6,580 bases of DNA from Candidatus Methanovirga meridionalis (GCA_031289325.1 JAITPS010000077.1:1-6580), one strand, 5' to 3'. Shown: positions 1 through 5,869, counted from the stretch's first letter. A program made the numbers and translations. The notes: a model not told the origin generated them from the letters alone.

Positions 1-19
1 TCATGATTTAGAATAAATT

Positions 20-145
20 AAAAATAGTAAATTTAAAAATAGTAAATTTAAAAATAGTAAATTTAAAAATAGTAAATTTAAAAATAGTAAATTTAAAAAT
101 AGTAAATTTAAAAATAGTAAATTTAAAAATAGTAAATTTAAAAAT
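20..145. repeat. 15-bp tandem repeat array, 8 full copies
   Basis: Eight uninterrupted, identical copies of AAAAATAGTAAATTT fill 20-139, with six more bases of a ninth copy. There are no spacers, so it is not a CRISPR. The perfect identity suggests recent expansion or ongoing homogenisation, for example by slippage. It lies in non-coding DNA far upstream of rpl7ae. The unit shares the core ATAGTAA with the 15-bp array at the other end of the window. Function unknown. Confidence 0.95.
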
Positions 146-308
146 TTTTTGTTTATAGATATATAATTATAACACTCTTAGAATATAAAAACATTTATAA
201 ACTATTAAATAAATAATTATAAAATGTCTAATTTTTCAAGATTTAGCTTTAATATAAATTGAATTTTCAACTTAATTTAAGATGATTTTCAGCTTTATTT
301 TGAATATT

Positions 309-381
309 TCTAATTTTTTAGTTAGATTTAATATTTTAAAAATTAGATTTTAATTGAAATTCAATAATAAGGTTTTTTTTT
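309..381 (+). terminator. Possible hairpin and T-tract
   Basis: TCTAATTTTT (309-318) is perfectly complementary to AAAAATTAGA (338-347), giving a 10-bp stem with a 19-nt loop. Flanking TTGAA and TTCAA could extend it. A run of nine T follows at 373-381. This could end a transcript entering from the left. Chance stems are common in sequence this AT-rich, and the T-run alone may be the functional part. Confidence 0.25.
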
Positions 382-713
382 ACTTAATTTAATATAATTT
401 TTAATTAATATAATTTAATTTTAATTAATATTTATTATATTTTTAAGTAATATAAAAATTAATTTTTAAGTAATGCATAACCCTTTTTAATTAAATTATA
501 AAACAATAAGTAGCTTTATAAAATAAATAAGAAGTAAAATTAAATAAGATAGCTTTATAAAATAAGATAGTATTATAATGATAGTTTTATAATATTTATA
601 AAGCTATATATTAATACATTACATAATATATTATTATAACAGCAGTATTTAATTATTATATTGTAGAATTATTAAATTTTAATAGAATATGCTCTTATAA
701 GACCTATTTTACT

Positions 714-775
714 ATTATAACTTATAAAAAGTATTTATTATAACTTATAAGAAGTATTATAACTTATAGAAAGTT
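714..775. repeat. Three copies of an ATTATAACTTATA motif
   Basis: Near-identical 20-bp copies start at 714, 737 and 756. They read ATTATAACTTATA followed by AAAAGTA, AGAAGTA and GAAAGTT. Start-to-start spacings are 23 and 19 bp. They lie about 40-100 bp upstream of the predicted rpl7ae promoter. They could be a regulator binding array, stacked TATA-like elements, or simple duplication. The sequence alone does not decide. Confidence 0.6.
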
Positions 776-793
776 GTTATTCTTAATTCTACA

Positions 794-825
794 TTTATTA
801 TATCCCATATAATTTTTTAATATAT
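794..825 (+). promoter_or_regulatory. Candidate TATA region of the rpl7ae operon
   Basis: Two archaeal TATA-like stretches occur, TTTATTATAT (794-803) and TTTAATATAT (816-825). The second would place transcription initiation roughly at 843-850, giving a leader of about 40 nt before the ATG at 888. The base composition shifts to higher GC right after it, as expected for a transcribed leader. The exact box and start point are inferred. Confidence 0.4.
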
Positions 826-845
826 GGCTGCAGTTATAGTATTTG

Positions 846-879
846 CCGATGGATGGTAAATGCCAGATGAAAAAGGAGG
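846..879 (+). promoter_or_regulatory. Candidate kink-turn-like fold in the rpl7ae leader
   Basis: The leader can form a small hairpin, TGG (854-856) with CCA (863-865), closing the loop TAAATG. GA lies directly 5' of TGG (852-853). The 3' side reads CCA, a three-base bulge GAT (866-868), then GA (869-870). That is the kink-turn order: stem, three-base bulge, tandem G-A pairs. CC at 846-847 could pair with GG at 875-876, inside the Shine-Dalgarno. L7Ae binds kink-turns, and autoregulation through its own leader is known in some archaea. The stem here is only three pairs, so this is a hypothesis. Confidence 0.25.
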
Positions 880-880
880 T
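875..880 (+). promoter_or_regulatory. Shine-Dalgarno of rpl7ae
   Basis: GGAGGT ends 7 nt before the ATG at 888. It fixes that ATG as the start, rather than in-frame TTG or ATG codons farther upstream. Confidence 0.9.
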
Positions 881-887
881 AAATAAT

Positions 888-1259
888 ATGGCAAAAGCAA
901 TCTATGTAAAATTTGATGTACCCCAAGAATTAGCAGAAAAAGCAGAAGAAGCTTTAGAAATTGCAAGAAATACTGGAAAAGTAGCAAAAGGAACTAATGA
1001 AGTTACTAAATTTATCGAAAGAGGAGATGCTACTTTAGTTTTTATAGCAGAAGATATTGATCCTGCCGAAATTGTAGCTCATTTACCTGTGCTTGCAGAT
1101 GAGAAAGAAATTCCTTATATCTACTTACCCAATAAGGATGCTGTGGGCGGAGCTGCAGGTTTAAATGTAGGAACTGCTTCAGCTGCAATTATTGATGCTG
1201 GTGATGCCAAAGAGTTAGTAACTGAAATCATTGATAAGGTTAGTGAACTTAAAGGATAA
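888..1259 (+). CDS. rpl7ae: Ribosomal protein L7Ae (kink-turn RNA binding protein)
   Basis: A 123-residue protein, the usual archaeal L7Ae length. In this family L7Ae is a large-subunit ribosomal protein. It also nucleates box C/D and H/ACA guide RNPs and is part of archaeal RNase P by binding kink-turns. Family hallmarks visible are the RNA-contact segment GTNEVTKFIERG (35-46), the LVFIAEDIDP strand (50-59), IPYIYLPNK (75-83), the glycine/alanine-rich turn with AAGLNVG (89-95), and SAAI (98-101). The start is set by GGAGGT and by the family-typical MAK-YVKFDVP N-terminus; an extension to 843 would be untranslated leader. It is the first gene of the operon, 83 nt before rps28e. The leader may hold a kink-turn for autoregulation (inference). 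Confidence 0.97.
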   Translation: MAKAIYVKFDVPQELAEKAEEALEIARNTGKVAKGTNEVTKFIERGDATLVFIAEDIDPAEIVAHLPVLADEKEIPYIYLPNKDAVGGAAGLNVGTASAAIIDAGDAKELVTEIIDKVSELKG

Positions 1260-1262
1260 TTG

Positions 1263-1318
1263 TTTTTTTAAAGGAAAATATTCTTTAAAAGTGAATTTAA
1301 TTTTACTTTTAATCCTTT
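1263..1318 (+). other. Intergenic hairpin between rpl7ae and rps28e
   Basis: A seven-T run (1263-1269) follows the rpl7ae stop. TTAAAAGT (1285-1292) pairs perfectly with ACTTTTAA (1305-1312). Directly outside, AAAGGA (1270-1275) pairs with TCCTTT (1313-1318) across a 9-nt one-sided bulge. This is a 14-bp interrupted stem with a 12-nt loop, ending 12 nt before the rps28e Shine-Dalgarno. It could attenuate, process or stabilise the polycistronic mRNA and so alter the L7Ae:S28e ratio. This role is inferred; only the complementarity is seen. Confidence 0.45.
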
Positions 1319-1342
1319 ATAAAATTTTAAAGGTGATTATTA

Positions 1343-1549
1343 ATGGAAGAAGGAACTCCAGCAGAAATTATAGAAGTTTTAAAAAGAACTGGGATGACTG
1401 GAGAGGTAATGCTTGTTAAATGCAAAATCCTCGATGGAAGAGATAAAGGAAGGATATTAACTCGAAATATCATGGGTCCTGTTAGACAAGGTGATATTTT
1501 AATGTTATTAGATACTATTAGAGAAGCTAAAGAGATTAAAACTCCTTAA
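1343..1549 (+). CDS. rps28e: 30S ribosomal protein S28e
   Basis: A 68-residue small-subunit protein with the normal S28e length. In eukaryotes and archaea it lies near the mRNA exit region of the small subunit. The sequence is near-consensus throughout: TPAEIIEVLKRTGMTGEV (5-22), the basic GRDKGR segment (32-37), and the family signature RNIMGPVRQGDIL (41-53) followed by an LLDTIREA tail (55-62). The fold is a small OB-type beta barrel (family knowledge). AGGTGA at 1331-1336 ends 6 nt before the ATG and supports this start. It lies 83 nt after rpl7ae and 53 nt before rpl24e on the same strand, consistent with one transcript. Confidence 0.97.
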   Translation: MEEGTPAEIIEVLKRTGMTGEVMLVKCKILDGRDKGRILTRNIMGPVRQGDILMLLDTIREAKEIKTP

Positions 1550-1602
1550 CCATATCTTTAATATTATATTTCTATTCATTAGATTAATTCAAGGTGTAAA
1601 AC

Positions 1603-1767
1603 ATGAGAGTATGTTCATTTTGTAAAGAAGAAATAGAAGAAGGGACTGGAAAGATGTATGTGAAAAAAGACGGTTCAATCTACTTCTTCTGTGGAAGTAA
1701 ATGTGAAAAAAACATGATTAAACTCAAAAGAGTTCCAAGAAAAGTTAAATGGGTAAAAAATGCATAA
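1603..1767 (+). CDS. rpl24e: 50S ribosomal protein L24e (zinc ribbon)
   Basis: A short gene of 54 codons, beginning MRVCSFCKEEIEEGTG and ending RKVKWVKNA. It has the L24e zinc-binding pattern: C4-x2-C7 near the N-terminus, and C30-x3-C34 within YFFCGSKCEKN. A basic tail (KLKRVPRKVKW, 41-51) is typical of rRNA contact. Archaeal L24e is usually about 55-65 residues, so this copy is complete. The protein sits on the large subunit near the inter-subunit face. GGTG at 1593-1596 lies 6 nt upstream of the ATG. The next gene, ndk, starts only 9 nt after the stop, and its Shine-Dalgarno touches this stop codon, so the two are probably translationally coupled. Confidence 0.95.
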   Translation: MRVCSFCKEEIEEGTGKMYVKKDGSIYFFCGSKCEKNMIKLKRVPRKVKWVKNA

Positions 1768-1776
1768 GGTGGAATA

Positions 1777-2238
1777 ATGACAGAAAAAAGTTTTGTTATG
1801 TTGAAACCTGATGCTGTTTCTCGTAGACTCATTGGAAAAATTCTCTCTCGTTTTGAAGAAAAAGGTCTAAAAATTGTTGCAATTAAGCTTTTACAAATAA
1901 GTGAAGATTTAGCTAAAAATCATTATGGTGAACATGAAGGAAAACCATTTTTCAGTGATTTGGTTAGTTATATAATTTCAGCCCCATCTCTTGCAATGGT
2001 TATTGAAGGTGATGATGTAATATCTGTAATAAGAAAGATTGTAGGTGCTACAAACCCTAAAGAAGCAGATTTAGGAACTATCCGTGGAGCTTATGCTATG
2101 GATACAGGAAGAAATATTATCCATGCATCTGACTCTCCAAAATCTGCAGAAAGAGAAATAGATCTTTTCTTTAATCAAGATGAAATATGTAACTACGAAG
2201 TTCCTGATAACTCTTGGATTTATGAATCAACTTTATAA
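1777..2238 (+). CDS. ndk: Nucleoside diphosphate kinase
   Basis: A 153-residue NDK, full length for the family. It transfers the gamma-phosphate of ATP to other (d)NDPs through a phosphohistidine and so supplies GTP for translation. The catalytic H116 lies in NIIHASDSPKSAEREI (113-128), the family signature. Nucleotide-binding positions are also present: K10 in MLKPD, Y50, R86, T92 in GATNP, R103 in GTIRG, and N113. The C-terminus has the usual acidic, aromatic ending (NSWIYE, 145-150). Expected to be a cytosolic hexamer (family knowledge). AGGTGG at 1767-1772 overlaps the last base of the rpl24e stop and lies 4 nt from the ATG. It closes the four-gene operon; the T-rich hairpin array follows. 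Confidence 0.97.
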   Translation: MTEKSFVMLKPDAVSRRLIGKILSRFEEKGLKIVAIKLLQISEDLAKNHYGEHEGKPFFSDLVSYIISAPSLAMVIEGDDVISVIRKIVGATNPKEADLGTIRGAYAMDTGRNIIHASDSPKSAEREIDLFFNQDEICNYEVPDNSWIYESTL

Positions 2239-2271
2239 AAAAGTTGATATTTGAGTAATCATAATTTCTTT

Positions 2272-2467
2272 CTTTATTTTAAAAACTTTGGTTTTTAAAG
2301 TTAGAAAAAGGAAGTTTTTCTTTATTTTAAAAAATTTTTTATTTTTTAAAGTTAGAAAAAGGAAGTTTTTCTTTATTTTAAAAAATCTTTTATTTTTTAA
2401 AGTTAGAAAATTTGTGATTTTCTTTATTTTAAAAAGAATTTTTAGAATTAGAAAAAACTATATTTTC
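2272..2467 (+). terminator. 51-bp tandem repeat of hairpin/T-tract units after ndk
   Basis: Four consecutive units begin at 2272 (48 bp), 2320 (51 bp), 2371 (51 bp) and 2422 (degenerate), each opening with CTTTATTTTAAAAA. Each contains a hairpin. In units 1 and 2, AGAAAAA-GGAAG-TTTTTCT lies at 2303-2321 and 2354-2372. In unit 3, AGAAAAT-TTGTG-ATTTTCT lies at 2405-2423. In unit 4 the stem is reduced to GAAAA/TTTTC (2451-2467). T-rich tracts follow units 1-3. Position 34 nt after the ndk stop suggests stacked transcription terminators or a stable 3' end. The terminator role is inferred; the repeats and complementarity are directly visible. Confidence 0.6.
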
Positions 2468-2514
2468 ATTTTTAGAATTGCTAATTTAGAGAGTTTAGTC
2501 ACGATAAAAAAATT

Positions 2515-2532
2515 TTCCTTTTTTTAAAGGAA
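2515..2532 (+). terminator. Hairpin between the ndk repeat array and the left element
   Basis: TTCCTTT (2515-2521) pairs perfectly with AAAGGAA (2526-2532) around a TTTT loop. It may be a further terminator or 3'-end structure for the ndk transcript. It lies 16 nt before the inverted-repeat element begins. Confidence 0.35.
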
Positions 2533-2548
2533 TTTCACAATTCTTTGC

Positions 2549-3055
2549 TATAGTTGTTTTGATAAAGTTCTTAACAAATAACTTTTTTAAAAATTAATTT
2601 TTTTAAAAATTAGTAATAATAAATATTATTAAAAGATGTTAATTTAAAATTATTTATATTAATTAAAATATACCCATATTATTTAAAATTTAAAATTATA
2701 GATTTTTATTAAGTATTATTTAAAATTAGAGATAGTGAATTTGATAAAGTTCTTAATAAATAACTTTTTTAAAAATAAATATTATTAAAAAATATTAATT
2801 TAAAAAAAATATTAATTTAAAAAAAATATTAATTTAAAATTATTTATATTAATTAAAATAAATTTATATTATTTAAAATTATAAATTTTCATGAAATAAT
2901 ATTTAAAATTAAATAATTTAATAAAAAATTTATTATTTCAAAATTTAAGAACTTTTCCATAATAACTATAACTTAATAAAATATAACTTAATAAAATATA
3001 ACTTAATAAAAAAATTATCATTTTAAAATTTAAGAACTTTTCCATAACAACTATA
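2549..3055 (+). repeat. Left copy of a 0.5-kb element with 26-bp terminal inverted repeats
   Basis: The outer ends 2549-2574 and 3030-3055 are inverted repeats matching at 23 of 26 bases. End A is TATAGTTG followed by TTTTGATAAAGTTCTTAA. End B, read on the plus strand, is TTAAGAACTTTTCCATAA followed by CAACTATA. Each end is duplicated inside: a second A at 2731-2756 and a second B at 2945-2970 (25/26 to the outer B). A 17-bp repeat around ATATTAATTT (three copies, 2792-2842) and a 15-bp repeat ACTTAATAAAATATA (2971-3015) lie inside. There is no coding frame. TA flanks both outer ends, which is weak evidence for a target duplication at this A/T content. It resembles a non-autonomous MITE-like element; the homologue at 5870-6428 is inverted. 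Confidence 0.75.
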
Positions 3056-3080
3056 TTTTAAATTTTTTTTACTTATATGC
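3056..3080 (+). promoter_or_regulatory. Candidate promoter of infB
   Basis: ACTTATATGC (3071-3080) is a plausible TATA box, preceded by an A/T tract. The usual archaeal spacing would put the transcript start close to 3100, leaving a leader of only about ten bases before the infB ATG at 3110. It begins right after the left element ends, so infB expression may depend on, or be insulated by, that insertion. Confidence 0.4.
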
Positions 3081-3109
3081 TTAGGATAACGAATTTTTAA
3101 TATGTTCTT

Positions 3110-4897
3110 ATGAAGATTAGATCCCCAATTGTTTCTGTTTTAGGTCATGTAGACCATGGAAAAACATCATTGTTAGATTTTATTAGAGGTAGCACAATAG
3201 CTTCAAAGGAAGCTGGTGGAATAACTCAACATATTGGTGCGACTGAAATTCCAATAGCTACAATAAATAAAATCTGTGGAAAGTTTATAAAAAAGCTTGA
3301 AATAGCTGATACTCTTCCAGGATTATTTTTTATTGATACTCCTGGTCATGTTGCTTTTACCAGCTTAAGAAAGAGAGGTGGAGCTTTAGCAGATTTAGCT
3401 ATTTTAATATTAGATATTAATGAAGGTTTTAAGCCCCAAACTTTTGAGGCATTAAAGATTTTACGATTGTATAAAACCCCGTTTATAATAGTTGCTAATA
3501 AAATTGATAAATTATTTGGATGGAATTCTTATACTAAGGAATCATTTTCAGAAACTTTTTCTAAACAGGCTAAAAGTGTTCAGCAAGAACTTGATACTTG
3601 TATTTATGATATTGTTGGAATTCTTCATAAAGAAGGTTTTCAGTCTGAAAGATTTGATAGGATAACTGATTTTGCATCACAGGTGAGTATTATTCCTGTT
3701 AGTGCAAAATCTGGTGAAGGAATTATAGAAGTTTTAGCATTGCTTTTAGGTTTAGCTCAGGAATATCTAAGTAAACAGCTATTAATTGCAGAGGATTCAC
3801 CTGCTAAAGGTTCTGTTTTAGAAATTAAAGAAGAAAAGGGTTTGGGCCTTACAATTGATGTGATTATATACGATGGTGTTCTTAAAAAAGGGGATGAAAT
3901 TGTTTTAGTAGAAAAGGATAGTGTTTTAACAACTAAAATAAGGTCAATCTTAAAAACTAATCCTCTTGAAGAAATGAGGGATGCTAAAAATCGCTTTAAA
4001 AAGATTAATGAGGTTGTAGCAGCAGCTGGAGTTAAGATTGTTGCTCCAAATCTTGAAAATGTTGTTTCAGGTTCTCCACTTAGAGTTCATCAATCAGGTT
4101 CTAATGTTGAAGAGGAAATACTACAAGAAATAGAAGATATTACAATTAATACTGATGATAATGGTGTTTTAGTTAAAGCAGATACTTTAGGTTCGCTTGA
4201 AGCTATTATAAATCTTTTAAAAGAGTTAAACATACCTATTAGAACTGCAGATATTGGGGATGTTTCAAGAAGAGATATTGTTAATGCATCCATTGTTGGA
4301 AAAGAAGATCCTAAACATGCTGTAATTCTTGCTTTTAATGTTAAAATTCATCCACAAGCAATGAAAGATCTTAATGACCTTAATGTTAAGATTTTTTCAA
4401 GTGATGTTGTATATCAAATCACGGAAGATTATGAAAAGTGGATTAAGGAACTTGAAGAAAGTCATAAGAAGCAATGGCTTGATACTATTGTTAAACCTGC
4501 TAAAATAAGAATTATACCAAAACTTGTATTTAGGCAAAGTAAACCCTTTATATCAGGGGTTGAAGTTTTAAATGGAACCGTGAAGCAAAATTATTCCTTA
4601 ATGAATAAAGATGGTCAATTAATTGGTCAGATTGAAAGTATGCAAGATAAAAGAGAAAACCTACCATTTATTCATAGAGGTCAAAAAGTTGCTATGTCAA
4701 TTAAAGGCGGAATTTTAGGTAAAGGTTTTGAAGAAGGGGATGAATTACATGTTGATATCCCTGAAAAGCATTATAAAATATTAATAGAAGAGTTTAAAGA
4801 TAAATTAACTGAAGATGAGTTCGAGTCTCTTAATGAAATCTTAGATATTAAACGAAGAATTGAACCTAAATGGGGCGAATTCGGACTTTTTGAATAA
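3110..4897 (+). CDS. infB: Translation initiation factor aIF5B (IF2-like GTPase)
   Basis: A 595-residue GTPase, full length for the archaeal family (about 595). aIF5B promotes ribosomal subunit joining and acts on initiator tRNA. G-domain motifs are G1 GHVDHGKT (12-19), G2 within GGITQHIGAT (36-45), G3 DTPGH (76-80, with catalytic His80), G4 NKID (130-133) and G5 SAKSGEG (198-204). Domain II spans about 230-345. Domain III includes VKADTLGSLEA (355-365). Domain IV spans about 460-595 and ends KWGEFGLFE. No intein is present. The start MKIRSPIVSVLGHVDHGKT matches the family. Upstream ATGs at 3077 and 3102 run into stops. Unlike the other genes here it has no Shine-Dalgarno. It is separated from ndk by 871 bp, although the two are normally neighbours in related methanogens. 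Confidence 0.97.
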   Translation: MKIRSPIVSVLGHVDHGKTSLLDFIRGSTIASKEAGGITQHIGATEIPIATINKICGKFIKKLEIADTLPGLFFIDTPGHVAFTSLRKRGGALADLAILILDINEGFKPQTFEALKILRLYKTPFIIVANKIDKLFGWNSYTKESFSETFSKQAKSVQQELDTCIYDIVGILHKEGFQSERFDRITDFASQVSIIPVSAKSGEGIIEVLALLLGLAQEYLSKQLLIAEDSPAKGSVLEIKEEKGLGLTIDVIIYDGVLKKGDEIVLVEKDSVLTTKIRSILKTNPLEEMRDAKNRFKKINEVVAAAGVKIVAPNLENVVSGSPLRVHQSGSNVEEEILQEIEDITINTDDNGVLVKADTLGSLEAIINLLKELNIPIRTADIGDVSRRDIVNASIVGKEDPKHAVILAFNVKIHPQAMKDLNDLNVKIFSSDVVYQITEDYEKWIKELEESHKKQWLDTIVKPAKIRIIPKLVFRQSKPFISGVEVLNGTVKQNYSLMNKDGQLIGQIESMQDKRENLPFIHRGQKVAMSIKGGILGKGFEEGDELHVDIPEKHYKILIEEFKDKLTEDEFESLNEILDIKRRIEPKWGEFGLFE

Positions 4898-4930
4898 TAA
4901 ATTTCATTTTTTGCATATTATTCTTTAACA
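4898..4930 (+). terminator. T-rich tract after infB
   Basis: The sequence just after the stop is pyrimidine-rich (ATTTCATTTTTTGCA, then TTATTCTTTAACA) without a clear hairpin. Euryarchaeal terminators are often simple T-tracts, so this is a reasonable infB 3' end. Confidence 0.35.
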
Positions 4931-5013
4931 CTATCTTTTATATAAAGTTCATCTTTTATTATAAAAATTAAGTTTAAAATTTAAAATATATGTAAACAAT
5001 TATAACTCATTAT

Positions 5014-5076
5014 ACTTGTTAATTAAGTAAAAATACTTATTAATTAAGTAAAAATACTTGTTAATTAAGTAAAAAT
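5014..5076. repeat. 21-bp tandem repeat, 3 copies
   Basis: Three contiguous copies lie at 5014-5034, 5035-5055 and 5056-5076. The unit is ACTTGTTAATTAAGT followed by AAAAAT; the middle copy has ACTTATTAATTAAGT. Each unit holds the near-palindrome ACTT...TTAATT..AAGT. It lies about 270 bp upstream of rps6e. Function unknown; a repeated protein-binding site is possible. Confidence 0.85.
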
Positions 5077-5176
5077 TTATTTAGTAAAATATAAAGTTAT
5101 AAAAAATATTTACAATTATTAATAAATTTATTAAATTAAAATAAAATATTTAATTTAAAATTATAATCTTATACTT

Positions 5177-5271
5177 GATTATTAAAATAAAAATATTAAA
5201 ATAAATAAAAATTATTATATAAAAATTATTATAATATTATATTATGATTATTAAAATAAAAATATTAAAAT
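5177..5271. repeat. 26-bp direct repeat pair
   Basis: GATTATTAAAATAAAAATAT followed by TAAAAT occurs identically at 5177-5202 and 5246-5271, 69 bp apart start to start. It lies in the spacer upstream of rps6e. Low-complexity duplication is the simplest explanation. Confidence 0.75.
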
Positions 5272-5333
5272 TAAATTAAAGATATTTAATATTAAAAAAG
5301 TAATCTTTAAGAAAATATTATGGAATTTATAAA

Positions 5334-5338
5334 GGAGG
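5334..5338 (+). promoter_or_regulatory. Shine-Dalgarno that sets the TTG start of rps6e
   Basis: GGAGG within AAAGGAGGAA ends 6 nt before TTG at 5345. No ATG or GTG sits at a proper distance, so the site decides a non-ATG start. Confidence 0.85.
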
Positions 5339-5344
5339 AATTAT

Positions 5345-5743
5345 TTGACATTCAAAGTTGTAGTTTCAGATAAAAAAAATAGCTATCAAATTGAATCTAA
5401 TGATTCAGTTAACAAACAAATTATTGGTTTGGCTATTGGTGAAGATATGGATGGAAAATTTGTGGGATTAGATGGATATAAATTAAAAATCACTGGTGGA
5501 AGTGATAAAAACGGTTTTCCAATGAAAAAAGATATTGATGGTTCTCGTAGAATTAAAAGTTTAGTTTCTGGTGGCATTGGATATAAACCAAAATCTGATG
5601 GTGTTAGAAGGAGAAAAAGTTTTAGAGGAAATGCCATTTCTGAAGATATAGTCCAAATTAATACTATTGTTAGTGAAGCTGGTAATAAATCTATTAATGA
5701 AATTTTAAACCCTCCTCAAAAAGAAGAAGAATCAAAAAAATAA
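5345..5743 (+). CDS. rps6e: 30S ribosomal protein S6e
   Basis: A 132-residue archaeal S6e, within the usual archaeal length (about 125-135) and lacking the long eukaryotic C-terminal extension. It binds 16S rRNA on the small subunit. Conserved blocks are FKVVVSD (3-9), SYQIE (13-17), GGSDKNGFPM (51-60), SGGIGYKP (75-82), the basic GVRRRKSFRGN (86-96) and DIVQIN (101-106), then a charged tail (KEEESKK). The start codon is TTG: translation from it gives the family N-terminus (M)TFKVVVSD, and a strong Shine-Dalgarno lies 6 nt upstream. Related methanogens carry S6e next to aIF5B; here 447 bp of AT-rich spacer intervene, so a separate promoter is likely. The inverted-repeat element begins 126 bp downstream. 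Confidence 0.96.
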   Translation: MTFKVVVSDKKNSYQIESNDSVNKQIIGLAIGEDMDGKFVGLDGYKLKITGGSDKNGFPMKKDIDGSRRIKSLVSGGIGYKPKSDGVRRRKSFRGNAISEDIVQINTIVSEAGNKSINEILNPPQKEEESKK

Positions 5744-5869
5744 TTAAATATAAAATTTTAAAAAAATCAAAGATCGTTTAAACTTCTTTTAGATAAAAAA
5801 TTGATCATAAATTTCATCAATTAAATACAAATCTTTATAACTATTTACTTTATTAATAGTTATTTAATT
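5744..5869 (+). terminator. Likely 3' end region of rps6e
   Basis: AATTGAT (5799-5805) and ATCAATT (5816-5822) form a 7-bp perfect stem with a 10-nt loop. The downstream bases are A/T-rich rather than a clean T-tract. Termination of rps6e before the right element is plausible, but the exact site is uncertain. Confidence 0.3.

Larger units (their letters stand above)
140..793. other. Long AT-rich non-coding region upstream of rpl7ae
   Basis: No open frame with a ribosome binding site or recognisable protein is visible on either strand, and no tRNA-like or GC-rich block is seen. It contains a possible hairpin plus T-tract (309-381). The motif AGCTTTATAAAATA occurs twice (near 513 and 551), with a nearby inverted TTTATAAAGCT (near 596). 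A triplicated ATTATAACTTATA motif lies at 714-775. An upstream gene, if any, ends before the window. Confidence 0.6.
4931..5330. other. Repeat-rich AT spacer between infB and rps6e
   Basis: No gene is visible. The spacer holds a 21-bp tandem triplet (5014-5076) and a 26-bp direct repeat (5177-5202 and 5246-5271), with two AAAAATTATTATA copies between them. An rps6e promoter is expected in the last 80 bases; ATATTTAATA (5281-5290) is one TATA candidate among many, so no box is assigned. Confidence 0.6.

Noticed and set aside
20..145. CRISPR array
   Set aside because: Direct repeats are contiguous with no spacers; the same holds for 6465-6580.
275..300. Possible box C/D guide RNA from an AAGATGA-like motif
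   Set aside because: No correct box C and no CTGA box D partner at a suitable distance.
843..887. N-terminal extension of L7Ae from TTG at 843
   Set aside because: The Shine-Dalgarno lies inside this stretch, and the family N-terminus begins at 888.
1231..1419. Open frame overlapping the rpl7ae end and the rps28e start
   Set aside because: Out-of-frame shadow of two well-supported ribosomal protein genes, with no ribosome binding site.
2288..2527. Open frame of 79 codons rich in Phe, Lys, Arg and Ile downstream of ndk
   Set aside because: It is a reading of the 51-bp repeats, whose length divides by three and keeps the frame open. It has a TTG start, no Shine-Dalgarno and a low-complexity product.
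3077..3100. In-frame upstream ATG for infB
   Set aside because: It meets a TAA stop (3098-3100) before the conserved N-terminus.
4090..4293. Minus-strand frame inside infB
   Set aside because: Antisense shadow of a conserved coding region, with a serine-rich product typical of such shadows.
5386..5637. Minus-strand frame inside rps6e
   Set aside because: Antisense shadow of S6e; no independent signal.
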